Shown here: positions 1-8,533 of the stretch, piece by piece
Layout: each line of letters begins with the position of its first letter
Numbering within the stretch: position 1 is the first letter of the stretch
Origin: Legionella sp.
GTDB lineage: Bacteria; Pseudomonadota; Gammaproteobacteria; Legionellales; Legionellaceae
DNA length: 49,008 nt
Assembly: GCA_031291115.1 (NCBI GenBank)
Contig: JARLJQ010000024.1
Location: 1 to 49,008 of the forward strand
Direction: 5' to 3'
Notes under the pieces: generated by a model
Told to the model about the DNA's origin: nothing
Databases searched by the model: none
Seen by the model: only the letters and a program-made list of their open reading frames with translations
Made by a program: the position numbers and the translations under genes

Positions 1-69
1 GAGCTGGGCTAGAGTACCTTGATCTCCTCGGTTGGTGAAACCTATCCTTCGACGGTCGCTCACGCCCGA

Positions 70-91
70 GCCCTTTGTATTTGCAAAGGGC
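70..91. terminator. Perfect hairpin near left edge, possible terminator
   Basis: An 8-bp perfect stem (GCCCTTTG / CAAAGGGC) closes a 6-nt loop TATTTG. There is no T-run on either side, so factor-independent termination is not certain. It lies downstream of the minus-strand SulP gene and may also end a plus-strand gene lying left of the window. Frame 3 of bases 3-38 is open for 11 codons before a stop, too short to call a partial gene. Confidence 0.3.
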
Positions 92-132
92 AACTCTCTT
101 ACTTCCTAATATAACAATTTTTAGACTTACAA

Positions 133-156
133 TCCTTCGCTTCGCTCTGGACGACG
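133..156. repeat. Half copy of the 82-86 bp dispersed hairpin repeat
   Basis: This stretch matches the right arm (TCCTTCGCTTCGCTCTGGAC and following GACG) of the element seen complete at 37502-37583. The left arm and the loop are missing. It sits 18 bases beyond the stop codon of the SulP gene, in keeping with the family's habit of occurring at gene ends. Confidence 0.6.
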
Positions 157-173
157 ATATGGAGGAGGGTAAC

Positions 174-1814
174 TCAGGCTATTTTACTCGACTCAAGAGC
201 CCGTGAAAACTCCTTAAAGAAGTTCGCCTCACCAAGTAAAGCCACAATACCCGCCTTACGTAATTTTCCTTCAACTCGAGCATTAGCACCACTTAAAATG
301 ACGCGTACCTTACGCTCGTGCAAATCATTGATAATTTCTTCCAAAGTCTGCAAACCAGTAATATCCATAAAAGGCACCCAACGCATGCGGATAATCAAAG
401 TATGCGGATCAGTATGCGTCACTGCTAAAGCATGTTGAAACAACTCTGTTGCTGCGAAGAAAAATGGCCCATCGACTGCGTACACCAAGACCCCTTCAGG
501 TAAGGTGCTCATATTTTGTTGCCCTAACTCATGCGCCAAATGTTTATCAGTCATTTGCTGCACTTCGACACTGGTAGCCATCTGACGTATAAAATGCAAG
601 ACCGCAATAATAACCCCAATATTAACTGCAACCACTAAATCAACAAATACGGTCAGCACGAAGGTCACTAATAAAATCACTACATCTGCTCTTGGAGCAC
701 AACGAACTAATTTAATAAAGTGCTTCACTTCACTCATATTCCAAGCCACAACAAACAAAATGGCAGCAAGAGCTGTAAGAGGAACATTAACCGCCAAAGG
801 CGCTAAAAAAAGCACGATTAATACTAAAGTCAGCACATGAACAATACCTGCCAGAGGACTATTTCCTCCATTACGAATATTAGTTGCAGTCCGTGCAATC
901 GCACCGGTTGCTGCAAAACCACCAAATAAGGGCGTGATTATATTAGCAATCCCCTGCCCAACAAGCTCTCTATTTGAATTATGCCGAGTACCCGCCATAC
1001 CGTCTGCAACTACTGCTGATAAAAGCGACTCAATAGCACCCAGCATCGCAATAGTAAACGCAGGTCCTATCAATTCAATCACGCGATTGACTGTAATCTC
1101 AGGCATCGAAAAACTGGGCAAGCCTGTAGGTATACCACCAAACATGGAGCCAATCGTTGCCACCCCGTCAAAATGAAAAATAGATTGCAAGGCAGAGATA
1201 ACCAATAAAGCAACCATTGGTCCAGGAACACGTTTTAAGCCAGGAACTCGATTAGAAAAAAGTACTAAAAATAAAGCAGCAAAGCCTAATAAGGTAGTAT
1301 TTAAATTAAACTGGGGAAATGACTGTATTAAATACCAAAGTTTATGATGAAAATGTCCTGTACCACCTGAGGGCAAACCAAAAAAGTAATGCCACTGCCC
1401 TACCCAAATAACCACTGCAATTCCCGCGGTAAAACCAATAATCACCGGTGCAGGAATAAATTTAATAATGCCGCCTAAGCGTGCAAGACCAAAAAATAAC
1501 AACATAAAACCAGCAAGTAAGGTGGAAATCTGTAAACCGGAAATACCATATTTTGCAGTGATGCCAGCAAGAACCACAATAAATGCACCTGTGGGTCCTG
1601 CAATCTGTAAACGACTGCCGCCCATTACTGAAACAATAAATCCTGCGATAATCGCAGTATACAGGCCCTGCTCAGGCTTTGCTCCTGAGGCAATAGCAAA
1701 GGCCATCGCTAAAGGTAAAGCAACAACACCAACAATAACGCCTGATATTATATTTTGTAGCCAATATTTCTTTTGAAATAAACCTGCTTGGTATGACTCA
1801 ATAATGGTTTTCAT
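174..1814 (-). CDS. SulP/SLC26 family anion transporter with C-terminal STAS domain
   Basis: Inner-membrane transporter of the SulP family, which carries sulfate, bicarbonate or dicarboxylates; the substrate cannot be read from sequence. About ten to twelve hydrophobic segments fill the first 400 residues, beginning with the family's usual stretch containing ALPLAMAFAIASG. The last 110 residues form a STAS domain with the phosphorylation-loop-like DITGLQTL. The open frame extends to 1850, but that ATG has no ribosome binding site; the ATG at 1814 (MKTIIESY) follows AGGGGAG by 14 nt, so I prefer it (546 residues), with moderate confidence in the exact start. It is divergent from purB and its stop is followed by a half copy of the dispersed hairpin repeat. 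Confidence 0.88.
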   Translation of the reverse strand: MKTIIESYQAGLFQKKYWLQNIISGVIVGVVALPLAMAFAIASGAKPEQGLYTAIIAGFIVSVMGGSRLQIAGPTGAFIVVLAGITAKYGISGLQISTLLAGFMLLFFGLARLGGIIKFIPAPVIIGFTAGIAVVIWVGQWHYFFGLPSGGTGHFHHKLWYLIQSFPQFNLNTTLLGFAALFLVLFSNRVPGLKRVPGPMVALLVISALQSIFHFDGVATIGSMFGGIPTGLPSFSMPEITVNRVIELIGPAFTIAMLGAIESLLSAVVADGMAGTRHNSNRELVGQGIANIITPLFGGFAATGAIARTATNIRNGGNSPLAGIVHVLTLVLIVLFLAPLAVNVPLTALAAILFVVAWNMSEVKHFIKLVRCAPRADVVILLVTFVLTVFVDLVVAVNIGVIIAVLHFIRQMATSVEVQQMTDKHLAHELGQQNMSTLPEGVLVYAVDGPFFFAATELFQHALAVTHTDPHTLIIRMRWVPFMDITGLQTLEEIINDLHERKVRVILSGANARVEGKLRKAGIVALLGEANFFKEFSRALESSKIA

Positions 1815-1975
1815 AAAAATAACACTAACTCCCCTAATCTTTGTTGTCATTATACTCAGATAAACTAAAAAAACATCAGCGTTTACATAAAATTTATTAC
1901 TTTAATTCACATATGGTCTATCATCTAATATGATATAGACTTTAAATATATATTCTCATCAGGGCACGCTATTTT

Positions 1976-3346
1976 ATGACTCTTTCTGCTTTAAACGCTA
2001 TTTCTCCTATCGACGGGCGATACCTCAATAAAACACGGGCTTTAAGTCCTTACTTTAGTGAATTCGCTTTGATTTACTATCGCCTTATGGTGGAAGTACG
2101 CTGGCTTGAGTCTTTGGCTGCCAATCCTTCCATCCCTGAAGTGCCTAAATTAGAACAAGACACCAAGGATTTTTTAAGCAACATCCTGGCTAATTTTGAT
2201 GAAACAGAAGCTCAAAAAGTTAAAGACTTCGAAAAGCAAACTAACCATGACGTTAAAGCAATTGAATATTACCTTAAAGAAAAATTCCAACAAAATGCCA
2301 GTCTGAAAGAAGTAACTGCCTTTATTCATTTTGCCTGCACCTCAGAAGACATTAATAATCTGGCATATGCATTAATGATCAAACAAGCCATTGCACAAGT
2401 CATACAACCGACTCTGGCTGAAATCATGGGTGGTATTACTTTACTGGGCAAACAACATGGTGATGTAGCCATGCTGGCAAGAACGCACGGTCAACCTGCA
2501 ACGCCCACAACCATGGGTAAAGAGCTGGTTAACTTTGTCGCACGTCTCAAAAGACCCCAGCAGCAACTGGCTGAAGTATTAATTCCTGGTAAATTTAATG
2601 GTGCAGTCGGTAACTACAACGCGCACATTATTGCCTACCCTGAAGTAGACTGGCGCAAGCATTGCTCTAATTTTGTTACCTCTTTAGGTTTGTCATTTAA
2701 TCCGTATACCACGCAGATTGAACCTCATGATGGTTTAGCCGAAGTATCACAAATTATGGTGCGTATTAATAATATTCTTCTGGATTACACTCAGGATATA
2801 TGGAGCTATATTTCTATAGGTTACTTTAAACAAAAAACAGTAGCAGAAGAAGTCGGCTCATCTACTATGCCGCATAAAGTAAATCCTATCGACTTTGAAA
2901 ACGCAGAAGGTAATTTAGGCATGGCGAATGCTTTATTCATTCATTTTGCGAACAAATTAACCCAATCTCGCTTACAAAGAGATTTATCTGACTCTACCGT
3001 ATTACGTAATTTAGGCGTGGCATTTTCCTATACTTTAATCGCATATCTTTCTGTAGCCAAAGGTAATGACAAACTGCAAATTAATAAGCGCGCTCTGCAA
3101 GCGGACTTAATAAATAATTGGGAAGTACTGGCAGAAGCCATACAAACCATGATGCGTCGTTATAACGTGCCTAATGCTTACGAACAATTAAAAGCGCTGA
3201 CGCGTGGTCAGGGAATTGATGGCAACAGCCTGCAACAATTCATTAAAACTTTATCTATACCTGAAGAAGCTAAAGAACAATTAAGCAAATTAACCCCAGA
3301 GAACTACACTGGATTGGCTACTCAACTTGTAAAGGCGTTTTCATGA
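1976..3346 (+). CDS. purB: Adenylosuccinate lyase
   Basis: Cleaves adenylosuccinate to AMP and fumarate, and SAICAR to AICAR, in cytosolic purine synthesis. At 456 residues it has the length of the E. coli enzyme. The fumarase/aspartase superfamily signature GSSTMPHKVNPID is intact near residue 297, and the TSEDINN and ARTHGQPATPTT active-site regions are present. The last codon overlaps the nadB start by 4 bp (ATGA), so the two are translationally coupled. The pairing with nadB is sensible metabolically only in a general way: both act on aspartate-derived intermediates. Confidence 0.97.
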   Translation: MTLSALNAISPIDGRYLNKTRALSPYFSEFALIYYRLMVEVRWLESLAANPSIPEVPKLEQDTKDFLSNILANFDETEAQKVKDFEKQTNHDVKAIEYYLKEKFQQNASLKEVTAFIHFACTSEDINNLAYALMIKQAIAQVIQPTLAEIMGGITLLGKQHGDVAMLARTHGQPATPTTMGKELVNFVARLKRPQQQLAEVLIPGKFNGAVGNYNAHIIAYPEVDWRKHCSNFVTSLGLSFNPYTTQIEPHDGLAEVSQIMVRINNILLDYTQDIWSYISIGYFKQKTVAEEVGSSTMPHKVNPIDFENAEGNLGMANALFIHFANKLTQSRLQRDLSDSTVLRNLGVAFSYTLIAYLSVAKGNDKLQINKRALQADLINNWEVLAEAIQTMMRRYNVPNAYEQLKALTRGQGIDGNSLQQFIKTLSIPEEAKEQLSKLTPENYTGLATQLVKAFS

Positions 3347-4992
3347 CTAATACTCTATCGCAACAAGGGCGCACCTATGAATATGATGTTCTTGTTATCG
3401 GTACAGGTTTAGCTGGATTACAATATTGTCTGCAATTATTAAGTATGCAACCACGCTTAAAAATTGCATTAATCAGCAAGGCTGAAGCAACTGAAAGTAA
3501 CAGTCGCTACGCTCAAGGCGGAATTGCGGCAGCCTTTTTAGCTGAAGACTCGCTAGAGTCACATGTCGCGGATACACTTACTGCTGGTGATGGCCTTTGC
3601 TACTTGCCAGCGGTAGAATTTATTATCCGACAAGGCCCGGAGATCATTAATCAACTGAAAAGATACTCCATTGAGTTCAAACAGGATAAAAATGGGGAAT
3701 ACCACCTTGCTCAAGAAGGTGGACATTCTCATCGACGAATTTTCAACTGCGGCGATCAAACCGGTCTGTCTCTGACACAAGCCATGAATCTTCTGGCACG
3801 ACAGCACGAACAAATTCATTTTTTTGAACACCATATTGCGGTTAATCTCATCACACACTACCACCCACATCGTACCGATACCCAGGGTGAAGTTTTAGGT
3901 GCTTATATTTTAGACTGCCAAAACAACGACATTCATACGTTTATAGCCAACAGTGTGGTTCTGGCGACCGGTGGCGCAGGTAAAACGTATCGATACACCA
4001 CCAACCCCATGATTGCCACAGGTGATGGCGTGGCTATGGCTTACAGAGCTGGCGCACGCGTAGGTAATATGGAGTTTTATCAATTTCATCCAACGTTGTT
4101 ACATCACCACTCAGTAAATAATTTCCTTATATCTGAAGCGGTTCGAGGCGAAGGCGCTTTGCTTAAAAATGCGGAAACCGGCGCACGTTTTATGCACGAC
4201 TATGAACCAGAACGTATGGAGCTTGCTACACGTGATGTAGTAGCCCGTGCCATCTTTAGTGAAATTGAGCGCAGTCAAATGGGTTTCGTTCATTTAGACA
4301 TAACCCATCAGTCTAAAAGCTTCCTGCAAAAACGTTTTCCTCAAATATATGCTACGCTATTATCTATAGGCATTGATATGAGCCAGGACATGATACCTGT
4401 AGTACCTGCAGCGCATTATCAGTGTGGAGGAGTACTTACAGATGTTGATGGTCGTACCGATTTGAAACGTTTATATGCTATAGGGGAAGTGGCCTTTACC
4501 GGTTTGCATGGCGCTAACCGTCTTGCCAGTAATTCCTTGCTTGAAGCATTAGTTATGGGAACCAATGCAGCGCATTGCACTCTTAAAGACATCTCTTCTC
4601 CATGGAAATACACCAGTGATATTCCAGGATGGGATGATGCAGGTGAAGTTAATGCACGTCGTGCAAGTCAGATTAATGCCCAATGGCGTGGCTTAAGAGG
4701 TGAAATGACCTCTTACGCAGGTATCGTTCGTACTGAAGCAGGACTGCAGGATCTACTGCAATTAATATTGAAAAGAAAAAAAATCATTAGTGAGTATTAT
4801 TGGAAACATTGCATAACCCGAGATTTTATTGAATTAAGAAATATTATTCTCAATGCAGAATTGATTGTCCGAGCGTCTCTCGCCCGTCGAGAATCCCGTG
4901 GTGGTCATTTTAGAGAGGATTATCCTAACAAAAAACCTCAGGCACAAGAAAGCATTGCCAAAATAGGACTTGTAGATATTTTACCTGAGTAA
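3343..4992 (+). CDS. nadB: L-aspartate oxidase
   Basis: FAD enzyme oxidising L-aspartate to iminoaspartate, the first step of de novo NAD synthesis; the product is passed to NadA, encoded next. The N-terminal dinucleotide fold GTGLAGLQ is at residues 20-27, followed by SRYAQGGIAA, HRRIFNCGDQTG, the capping-domain segment with SEAVRGEGA, and the C-terminal FAD site ASNSLLEALVMG. Length (549) is normal. It begins within the purB stop codon (ATGA overlap) and nadA follows after 41 bp, so purB-nadB-nadA is probably one transcript. Confidence 0.97.
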   Translation: MTNTLSQQGRTYEYDVLVIGTGLAGLQYCLQLLSMQPRLKIALISKAEATESNSRYAQGGIAAAFLAEDSLESHVADTLTAGDGLCYLPAVEFIIRQGPEIINQLKRYSIEFKQDKNGEYHLAQEGGHSHRRIFNCGDQTGLSLTQAMNLLARQHEQIHFFEHHIAVNLITHYHPHRTDTQGEVLGAYILDCQNNDIHTFIANSVVLATGGAGKTYRYTTNPMIATGDGVAMAYRAGARVGNMEFYQFHPTLLHHHSVNNFLISEAVRGEGALLKNAETGARFMHDYEPERMELATRDVVARAIFSEIERSQMGFVHLDITHQSKSFLQKRFPQIYATLLSIGIDMSQDMIPVVPAAHYQCGGVLTDVDGRTDLKRLYAIGEVAFTGLHGANRLASNSLLEALVMGTNAAHCTLKDISSPWKYTSDIPGWDDAGEVNARRASQINAQWRGLRGEMTSYAGIVRTEAGLQDLLQLILKRKKIISEYYWKHCITRDFIELRNIILNAELIVRASLARRESRGGHFREDYPNKKPQAQESIAKIGLVDILPE

Positions 4993-5033
4993 AATAGGCT
5001 AACAAACAAAATGACACGTTAGAGGCAAAAAAA

Positions 5034-6377
5034 ATGTTTAAAAATTCAACGATTTACACTCCTGAAACAACATTAATGCGAATCAGTAATGACATGAGCA
5101 TTTGCCAAAGCGATTACCCTATTGATTGGTATCAGGAAGAATTTATTCCTTATGCACAAGAATACCAGGCACTGCCAGACCGTAAATTAACAACGGTGTT
5201 AGCCTGGATGACGCCCTACTTAAACAAAGCACAAGACCATTTTGGCGATAAACTGCTACTGCTTGCTCACTATTATATGGGCGGAGACATTGTCAGACTG
5301 GTAGAACAATTTGGTGGCGTTATTGGTGATTCATATCAATTGGCTTTGATGGCAGCAGAACACCCTGAAAAATCCGTTATCATTGAATCAGCAGTACATT
5401 TCATGGCGGAATCAATCAGCATTCTGGCCAATAACGATCAGCAAGTGTATATCACTAACCCCAAATCAGGCTGCACTATGGAAATGTTAGCCAAAGATTT
5501 CATGGTTGAACCTGCTTTTCTTGACCTAAATGAGCGTTATGGCAAAGAAAATATCTTACCCGTATGCTACATGAATACCTCTGGACGCGTGAAAGCAATG
5601 ACTGGTGCCCAAGGTGGTGCAGTATGTACCAGCTCTAACGTGAAGAAAATATTCCAATGGGCTCAAAAACAAAAGAAAAAAATTCTCTTTATTCCTGATC
5701 AACACATGGGTGAAAACGTGGCCTATTGGTTGGGAATAAAAAATCTGGCTTATTGGCCAGGAGGCACTGCAGGTGCCCAATATTCACTGGCAACACAAGA
5801 TAAAAAAACCTTAAAGCAATTTGATGATGCAGAATTAATTCTATTCGCAAGCCAATGCGCCGTACACACACATTATCAACCTGAAATGTGCGAGTACTGG
5901 CACAGTAAAGGATATACAACTATTGTTCATCCTGAGTGCCGTAATACAGTAATCCGCGTGGCGCAACACGCAGGATCTACAGCGTTCATCTGGGATCATG
6001 TAGTACATGATCGCGGTAACACTAAAAAATACGCTATTGGTACTGAAAACCATATGGTGGAGAACCTGAAACAATATTGCAAAGACTTAGGTATAGAAGT
6101 AGTTAATTTAGCTGAAGCACCTAAAGCAGAAGATGAAAAAGGCATTGGTTGCGGCTGCGCTACCATGTCTCGTAATGATCCACCACACTTAGTCGCTTTA
6201 GTTGATTTGCTAAGACAAGGCAAAGCAATGCCTTATAATGAAGTTAAAGCAGGCGATGTCGTCAATGAGTTTACTGGAAGCAGAAACAGATTACCCGGTA
6301 CGGATCAACAATGGGTAATTGATAATGCGAAAAAATCATTACAAATGATGATTGATATTACAGAAGATAGAATTTAA
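5034..6377 (+). CDS. nadA: Quinolinate synthase, long form
   Basis: Condenses iminoaspartate with dihydroxyacetone phosphate to quinolinate using a [4Fe-4S] cluster. Candidate cluster cysteines are C147 (in KSGCTMEM), C302 (in HPECR) and C373 or C375 (in GIGCGCATMSRND). AHYYMGGD at 78-85 and the GDSYQLALMA segment match substrate-binding regions of the family. The protein is 447 residues, about 100 longer than the E. coli enzyme; the extra length is spread over the N-terminus and internal insertions rather than being a separate domain. The nadC gene that would complete the route is not in the window. Confidence 0.95.
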   Translation: MFKNSTIYTPETTLMRISNDMSICQSDYPIDWYQEEFIPYAQEYQALPDRKLTTVLAWMTPYLNKAQDHFGDKLLLLAHYYMGGDIVRLVEQFGGVIGDSYQLALMAAEHPEKSVIIESAVHFMAESISILANNDQQVYITNPKSGCTMEMLAKDFMVEPAFLDLNERYGKENILPVCYMNTSGRVKAMTGAQGGAVCTSSNVKKIFQWAQKQKKKILFIPDQHMGENVAYWLGIKNLAYWPGGTAGAQYSLATQDKKTLKQFDDAELILFASQCAVHTHYQPEMCEYWHSKGYTTIVHPECRNTVIRVAQHAGSTAFIWDHVVHDRGNTKKYAIGTENHMVENLKQYCKDLGIEVVNLAEAPKAEDEKGIGCGCATMSRNDPPHLVALVDLLRQGKAMPYNEVKAGDVVNEFTGSRNRLPGTDQQWVIDNAKKSLQMMIDITEDRI

Positions 6378-6387
6378 AACACTGCCC

Positions 6388-6473
6388 CGTCGTTCAGAGC
6401 GCAGCGAAGAACCTCCCTCATAAAATGGCATTGAGCCACATGCTGGAGGTCCTTCGCTCGCTCTGGATGACGA
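6388..6473. repeat. Dispersed hairpin repeat, full copy (nadA 3' end)
   Basis: Two imperfect inverted arms of about 28 bp (CGTCGTTCAGAGCG... and ...GCTCTGGATGACG) enclose a loop containing AAATGGCATTGAGCCACATG. The loop resembles those at 37530-37555 and 41185-41210. It lies 11 bases after the nadA stop, between convergent genes, and could act as a bidirectional 3' end. Confidence 0.8.
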
Positions 6474-6475
6474 GA

Positions 6476-6853
6476 TCACGGAGCAACGGAAAACTGACAC
6501 ATATCCAAGCCCTGCACACAAACAAATCCGCCCAAAGTATCAATCCAATCAAAATCCATACGCGAAGGGATTTTAGTACGCACTGGCCACCAAATTGAAT
6601 ACTCACCTAAAGAGTTCTCATAAGTACACAATACGCCTTGTCCGTAGCCTGCAACTAAGATATTTGCCCGCACAAAACGAGTATTTGCCTCTCCTTGAGG
6701 TGGATGCGACGAAAAAGGATTTTCTCTCCAAGGCTCCGGTGGAACACCCCATCTTAAAGAAGTAGTTTCCGGATCAGGACAAGTAGTTGCGTGACTGACA
6801 ACTGTTCCTTGTGCAAGAAGTAACCCAATAATAAAAAAATGATATTTTTTCAT
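6476..6853 (-). CDS. Small secreted protein, DUF3757-like
   Basis: A 125-residue protein with a clear signal peptide (MKKYHFFIIGLLLAQGTVV, cleavage probably after SHA). The mature part is about 103 residues, rich in W and P, with four cysteines (TTCPDP, VLCTYE, FVCVQG, DMCQF) that could form two disulfides in the periplasm. It resembles the short cysteine-containing DUF3757 proteins of Legionella as I remember them; function unknown. The open frame starts 9 bases earlier, but only the ATG at 6853 has a spaced purine-rich site (AAGAGA). Its stop codon abuts the hairpin repeat. Confidence 0.6.
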   Translation of the reverse strand: MKKYHFFIIGLLLAQGTVVSHATTCPDPETTSLRWGVPPEPWRENPFSSHPPQGEANTRFVRANILVAGYGQGVLCTYENSLGEYSIWWPVRTKIPSRMDFDWIDTLGGFVCVQGLDMCQFSVAP

Positions 6854-6905
6854 AGTACACATTCTCTTATAAAGCCCTTTATTTTAGAATTATACATCAA
6901 AACCA

Positions 6906-6933
6906 TTGTTAGAATTGAATTCTTTGTTATAAT
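6906..6933 (+). promoter_or_regulatory. Sigma-70 promoter of tRNA-Leu
   Basis: TTGTTA at 6906-6911 and a perfect TATAAT at 6928-6933 are separated by 16 bp. Transcription would begin a few bases before the tRNA at 6946. Confidence 0.65.
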
Positions 6934-6945
6934 GGCCGCCTGAGT

Positions 6946-7032
6946 GCCTGGGTGGCGGAATTGGTAGACGCGCCGGATTCAAAATCCGGTGGTGGTGACA
7001 CCGTGTGGGTTCGAGTCCCACCCTAGGTACCA
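6946..7032 (+). tRNA. tRNA-Leu (anticodon CAA)
   Basis: Eighty-seven bases fold as a class II tRNA: acceptor GCCTGGG pairs with CCTAGGT (with wobbles), the anticodon loop is TTCAAAA inside stem CCGGA/TCCGG, a long variable arm GGTGGTGACACC follows, and the T loop is GGTTCGAGTCC. The terminal ACCA is encoded. Anticodon CAA reads UUG. Confidence 0.97.
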
Positions 7033-7183
7033 TTAATGTAATATTTCAAACTTCAAAACAGTTTTAGCTGTTCCTCTTGATAAATCAAAACACCACAATT
7101 TACATTAAATATTTAAATTCCCTATGCAGAAAATGTCATTGTTATGATACGCTTAATTCTCAATAACGATGTAGGGACACATT

Positions 7184-8479
7184 ATGTATTTAAAGATTAG
7201 GAATACTCTAGGACCATTACTGCTTATTTTGTCATGCCCCATTTTTGTGATGTTGATGTGGTATACCAACACTGAGCTTAAAGGTTCGTTATCTGCACTC
7301 TGGAATTTGATAGTTCAAGATGGATTTTTACAAACCGTCTATACGATTTGGCAACCTCATTTTTTTGGTTCCGCGATTGCCTGGAAAATGATTGCTGTAT
7401 TCAGCGTTTTTGAACTCGCTTTAATGCGTTTATTGCCTGGGAAAAAATTTAATGGTCCTATTACGCCTAAAGGCAATGTGCCCACTTATAAAGAAAATGG
7501 ACCTCTAGCCTTTGTCACTACAATGGCGGCATTTTGTGTTGCAAGCTTTGGCTTAAACTTATTTTCTGCAACGATTCTCTACGATAATCTGGGTTCATTG
7601 TTAGGTGCCTTATGTCTGTTTAGTCTTATATTTTGTGCGCTCTTATGTCTGAAAGGCCGTTTTTTTCCTTCGACCACGGACTCTGGTATTACTAATAATA
7701 TAATATTTGATTATTACTGGGGAACTGAGCTGTATCCGCAGATACTGGGTTGGAATATTAAAAAATTCATCACCTGTCGTTTTGGAATGATGAGCTGGGG
7801 ACTTTTTCTTATTTCTTATTGCGCCAAACAAACTGAGTTGGGTGGCCTTTCTAACTCCATGTTCATTTCTGTAGTCTTGCAGTTTTTATACCTCGGTAAA
7901 TTCTATTTGTGGGAAAAAGGATATTTACGTTCGCTAGACATCATGCATGATCGCGCAGGTTTTTATATCTGCTGGGGTTGTCTGGTTTGGGTTCCTTGTA
8001 TTTATACCTCACCAAGTATGTATTTGGTATTACATCCCATTCATTTAAGCATGGGTTGGGCTGCTTTTATTTTGATTGCAGGGACTGCCAGCATTCTTAT
8101 TAATTATATAGCAGACAGACAACGACTAATAACCCGTGCAACCGATGGTGATTGTAAAGTATGGGGGAAAAAGCCGGTTACTGTGGAAGCTCATTACACA
8201 ACCACTGAGGGCGATAAAAAACAAACACTATTACTTGCTTCGGGTTGGTGGGGTGTTGCACGACATTTTCATTATGTGCCTGAACTGGCCGGTACGTTCT
8301 TTTGGTCTGTTCCTGCTTTATTTGAAAACTTCTCGCCTTATTTTTACTTTTGTTTTTTAACTATTCTTTTAGTAGATCGGGCATTTAGAGACGACCGACG
8401 TTGTTCTGCCAAGTACGGTCAATATTGGGTCAAATATTGCGAACTGGTTCCTTACAAAATTGTCCCATTCCTAATTTAG
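7184..8479 (+). CDS. Eukaryote-like sterol C-14/C-24/delta-7 reductase (ERG4/ERG24 family)
   Basis: A polytopic membrane protein of 431 residues with about nine hydrophobic segments. The C-terminal third carries the family hallmarks: LLASGWWGVARHFHY near residue 345 and the NADPH-binding tail with DRAFRDDRRCSAKYGQ and YCELVPYKIVP. These are the signatures of eukaryotic delta-14 sterol reductase and 7-dehydrocholesterol reductase, which use NADPH to reduce a ring or side-chain double bond in the ER membrane. Related genes are known in Coxiella. No other sterol gene is in the window, so the likely substrate is a host-derived sterol; this is inference. It has its own strong terminator. Confidence 0.9.
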   Translation: MYLKIRNTLGPLLLILSCPIFVMLMWYTNTELKGSLSALWNLIVQDGFLQTVYTIWQPHFFGSAIAWKMIAVFSVFELALMRLLPGKKFNGPITPKGNVPTYKENGPLAFVTTMAAFCVASFGLNLFSATILYDNLGSLLGALCLFSLIFCALLCLKGRFFPSTTDSGITNNIIFDYYWGTELYPQILGWNIKKFITCRFGMMSWGLFLISYCAKQTELGGLSNSMFISVVLQFLYLGKFYLWEKGYLRSLDIMHDRAGFYICWGCLVWVPCIYTSPSMYLVLHPIHLSMGWAAFILIAGTASILINYIADRQRLITRATDGDCKVWGKKPVTVEAHYTTTEGDKKQTLLLASGWWGVARHFHYVPELAGTFFWSVPALFENFSPYFYFCFLTILLVDRAFRDDRRCSAKYGQYWVKYCELVPYKIVPFLI

Positions 8480-8489
8480 TTTTTATGAC

Positions 8490-8523
8490 AAATCCCCTTT
8501 TTCATTAGCGAAAAAGGGGATTT
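8490..8523. terminator. Bidirectional terminator between convergent genes
   Basis: A perfect 14-bp stem (AAATCCCCTTTTTC / GAAAAAGGGGATTT) with a 6-nt loop ATTAGC. Each strand ends in a short T-run, so it can stop both the sterol reductase transcript and the SGNH gene transcript. Confidence 0.85.
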
Positions 8524-8533
8524 AATACCTTTA

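Noticed and set aside
3559..3870. Antisense open frame inside nadB
   Set aside because: Shadow of a strongly conserved gene, no independent support.
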